From Bacteroidota bacterium (GTDB lineage: Bacteria > Bacteroidota > Ignavibacteria > Ignavibacteriales > Ignavibacteriaceae), in assembly GCA_023453665.1 (NCBI GenBank), contig JAEXTA010000115.1:1-7482 (forward strand): 7,482 nt of DNA. Reading direction: 5' to 3'. Positions 6,433-7,482 of this stretch are shown in pieces (positions within the stretch are counted from its first letter, which is position 1; every line of letters starts with the position of its first letter). A model generated the notes under the pieces. The model worked only from the letters and a program-made list of their open reading frames with translations, was not told the DNA's origin and did not search any database. A program made the position numbers and the translations under genes.

Positions 6433-7482
6433 TTATTTAGCATAGCTTATTTTTCTTACTTCACGTATAACTGTTACTTTGATCTGTCCGGGGTATTCCA
6501 TCTCTTCTTCAATTTTGCCTGCAATATCACGTGAAAGTTTATCTGCTATAGTATCATCAATCTTGTCATGCTCAACAACAACACGTATTTCTCTACCAGC
6601 CTGAATAGCATAAGTTTTAGCAACACCCTCAAATGATTTCGCTAGTGCTTCAAGATTTTCCAATCGTTTAACATAACCTTCAAGAGGTTCTCTTCTTGCT
6701 CCCGGCCGGGCTCCGCTTATTGCATCCGCTGCCTGAACTAAAGGCGCAATAGGATGTTCCATCTCAATATCTTCATGGTGTGACCCTACTGCATTAACAA
6801 CTATAGGATGTTCTTTAAATTTTTTCGTTAGCTCATAACCGAGCAAGGCATGCGGACCCTCAACACTTTTATCAACAGTTTTACCTACATCGTGCAACAG
6901 GCCAGATCGTTTGGCTAAATTAGTATCAAGCCCGACTTCAGCAGCCATAATTCCTGTAAGGTAAGCCACTTCAACGCTATGTTGTAAAAGATTTTGCCCA
7001 TAACTTGATCTGTATTTCATTCGCCCTATATGTTTAATTAATTCGGGGTGCATATTATGCAATCCAAGTTGAAGAATTGTGTTCTCGCCCTCTCTTATCA
7101 TCTCTTCTTCAAGTTCCAGCCTGACTTTTTCAACGACCTCTTCAATACGCGCAGGATGAATTCTTCCATCAGTAATAAGTCTTTCCAGTGACACACGAGC
7201 TACTTCACGTCTGAATTGATCAAAAGATGAAAGGATAACTGCTTCAGGTGTATCATCAACTATAACATCAACGCCTGTGGCAGCTTCGAAGGCTCTGATG
7301 TTTCTGCCTTCTTTGCCAATGATACGTCCCTTCATATCATCATTTTGAATTTGAACAACTGAAACGGTTGTTTCAATTGAATGATCAGCAGCGGTTCTTT
7401 GTATCGCCTGAACAATTATTTTTTGGGCATCACGTTTAGCATCTGATTTTGCATGATCATGAATCTCCTTGACTGTTTGAGC
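6433..7482 (-). CDS. rny: Ribonuclease Y, C-terminal 349 residues (partial, 5' end outside window)
   Basis: The reading frame is open to the right edge, and translation of 7336-7482 continues the protein without a stop (visible start AQTVKEIHDHAKSDAKRDAQ, the end of the coiled coil). RNase Y is usually about 520 residues, so roughly 170, including the N-terminal membrane helix and most of the coiled coil, lie outside. Within the visible part a KH domain carries MKGRIIGKEGRNIRAFE (50-66) with the GKEG RNA-binding loop. An HD domain follows, with H168, the H197-D198 pair in LLHDVGK, SHHED (234-238) and AADAISGARPGARRE. The C-terminus ends PGQIKVTVIRE...YAK, as expected for the family. The enzyme is a membrane-anchored endoribonuclease that starts mRNA turnover. 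The M at 7335 is an internal residue of this protein, not its start. The gene is followed after 21 bases by coaE. Confidence 0.96.
   Translation of the reverse strand, partial: AQTVKEIHDHAKSDAKRDAQKIIVQAIQRTAADHSIETTVSVVQIQNDDMKGRIIGKEGRNIRAFEAATGVDVIVDDTPEAVILSSFDQFRREVARVSLERLITDGRIHPARIEEVVEKVRLELEEEMIREGENTILQLGLHNMHPELIKHIGRMKYRSSYGQNLLQHSVEVAYLTGIMAAEVGLDTNLAKRSGLLHDVGKTVDKSVEGPHALLGYELTKKFKEHPIVVNAVGSHHEDIEMEHPIAPLVQAADAISGARPGARREPLEGYVKRLENLEALAKSFEGVAKTYAIQAGREIRVVVEHDKIDDTIADKLSRDIAGKIEEEMEYPGQIKVTVIREVRKISYAK

Noticed and set aside
6433..7335. A 300-residue protein starting at the Met at 7335
   Set aside because: The frame stays open to the window edge, and the extra residues are clearly RNase Y coiled coil and KH domain, so this Met is internal.

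Overview
The window is AT-rich (about one third G+C by eye) and densely coded. Gene style and content suggest a free-living member of the Bacteroidota/Chlorobi/Ignavibacteriota side of the FCB group, with Ignavibacteria-like the best guess. Reasons: a Bacteroidetes-style lipoprotein with several Ig-like domains, an RNase Y, a stand-alone formimidoyl-THF cyclodeaminase next to a glutamate formimidoyltransferase, and a promoter-like TTG-N20-TAAATTTG element. This placement is inference from protein families, not from a marker-gene comparison.

Layout: the left edge (1-711, plus strand) holds the last 19 codons of a glutamate formimidoyltransferase and, 17 bases later, a complete cyclodeaminase. 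Together these two would move the formimino group from histidine breakdown onto tetrahydrofolate and release ammonia. After a 28-base convergent junction, everything else (740-7482) is on the minus strand. Read in transcription order from the right edge it is: ribonuclease Y (5' part outside the window), dephospho-CoA kinase (coaE), an 82-83 base gap with a promoter-like element, proline dehydrogenase, tsaD, a chorismate mutase-MltG fusion, and a multi-Ig lipoprotein. From proline dehydrogenase to the lipoprotein every junction overlaps (4, 4 and 25 bases), so these four genes are very probably one co-translated unit. Their functions are not one pathway: proline oxidation, tRNA t6A synthesis, peptidoglycan glycan-strand cleavage and an envelope lipoprotein.

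The most notable object is the mltG gene. The ordinary membrane-anchored endolytic transglycosylase is preceded, in the same uninterrupted reading frame, by an AroQ-type chorismate mutase domain that keeps the catalytic residues known from the E. coli enzyme. The predicted topology puts the mutase in the cytoplasm and the transglycosylase in the periplasm. The only standard start codon that includes the mutase domain is a TTG overlapping the tsaD stop.

Other points of interest are a run of eight G just after the lipoprotein's lipobox, an inverted repeat inside the proline dehydrogenase promoter region, and the tight coupling of proline oxidation to an essential tRNA modification gene. No RNA genes, insertion sequences, CRISPR arrays or phage-like genes were seen, and there is no gene-free stretch longer than about 85 bases.
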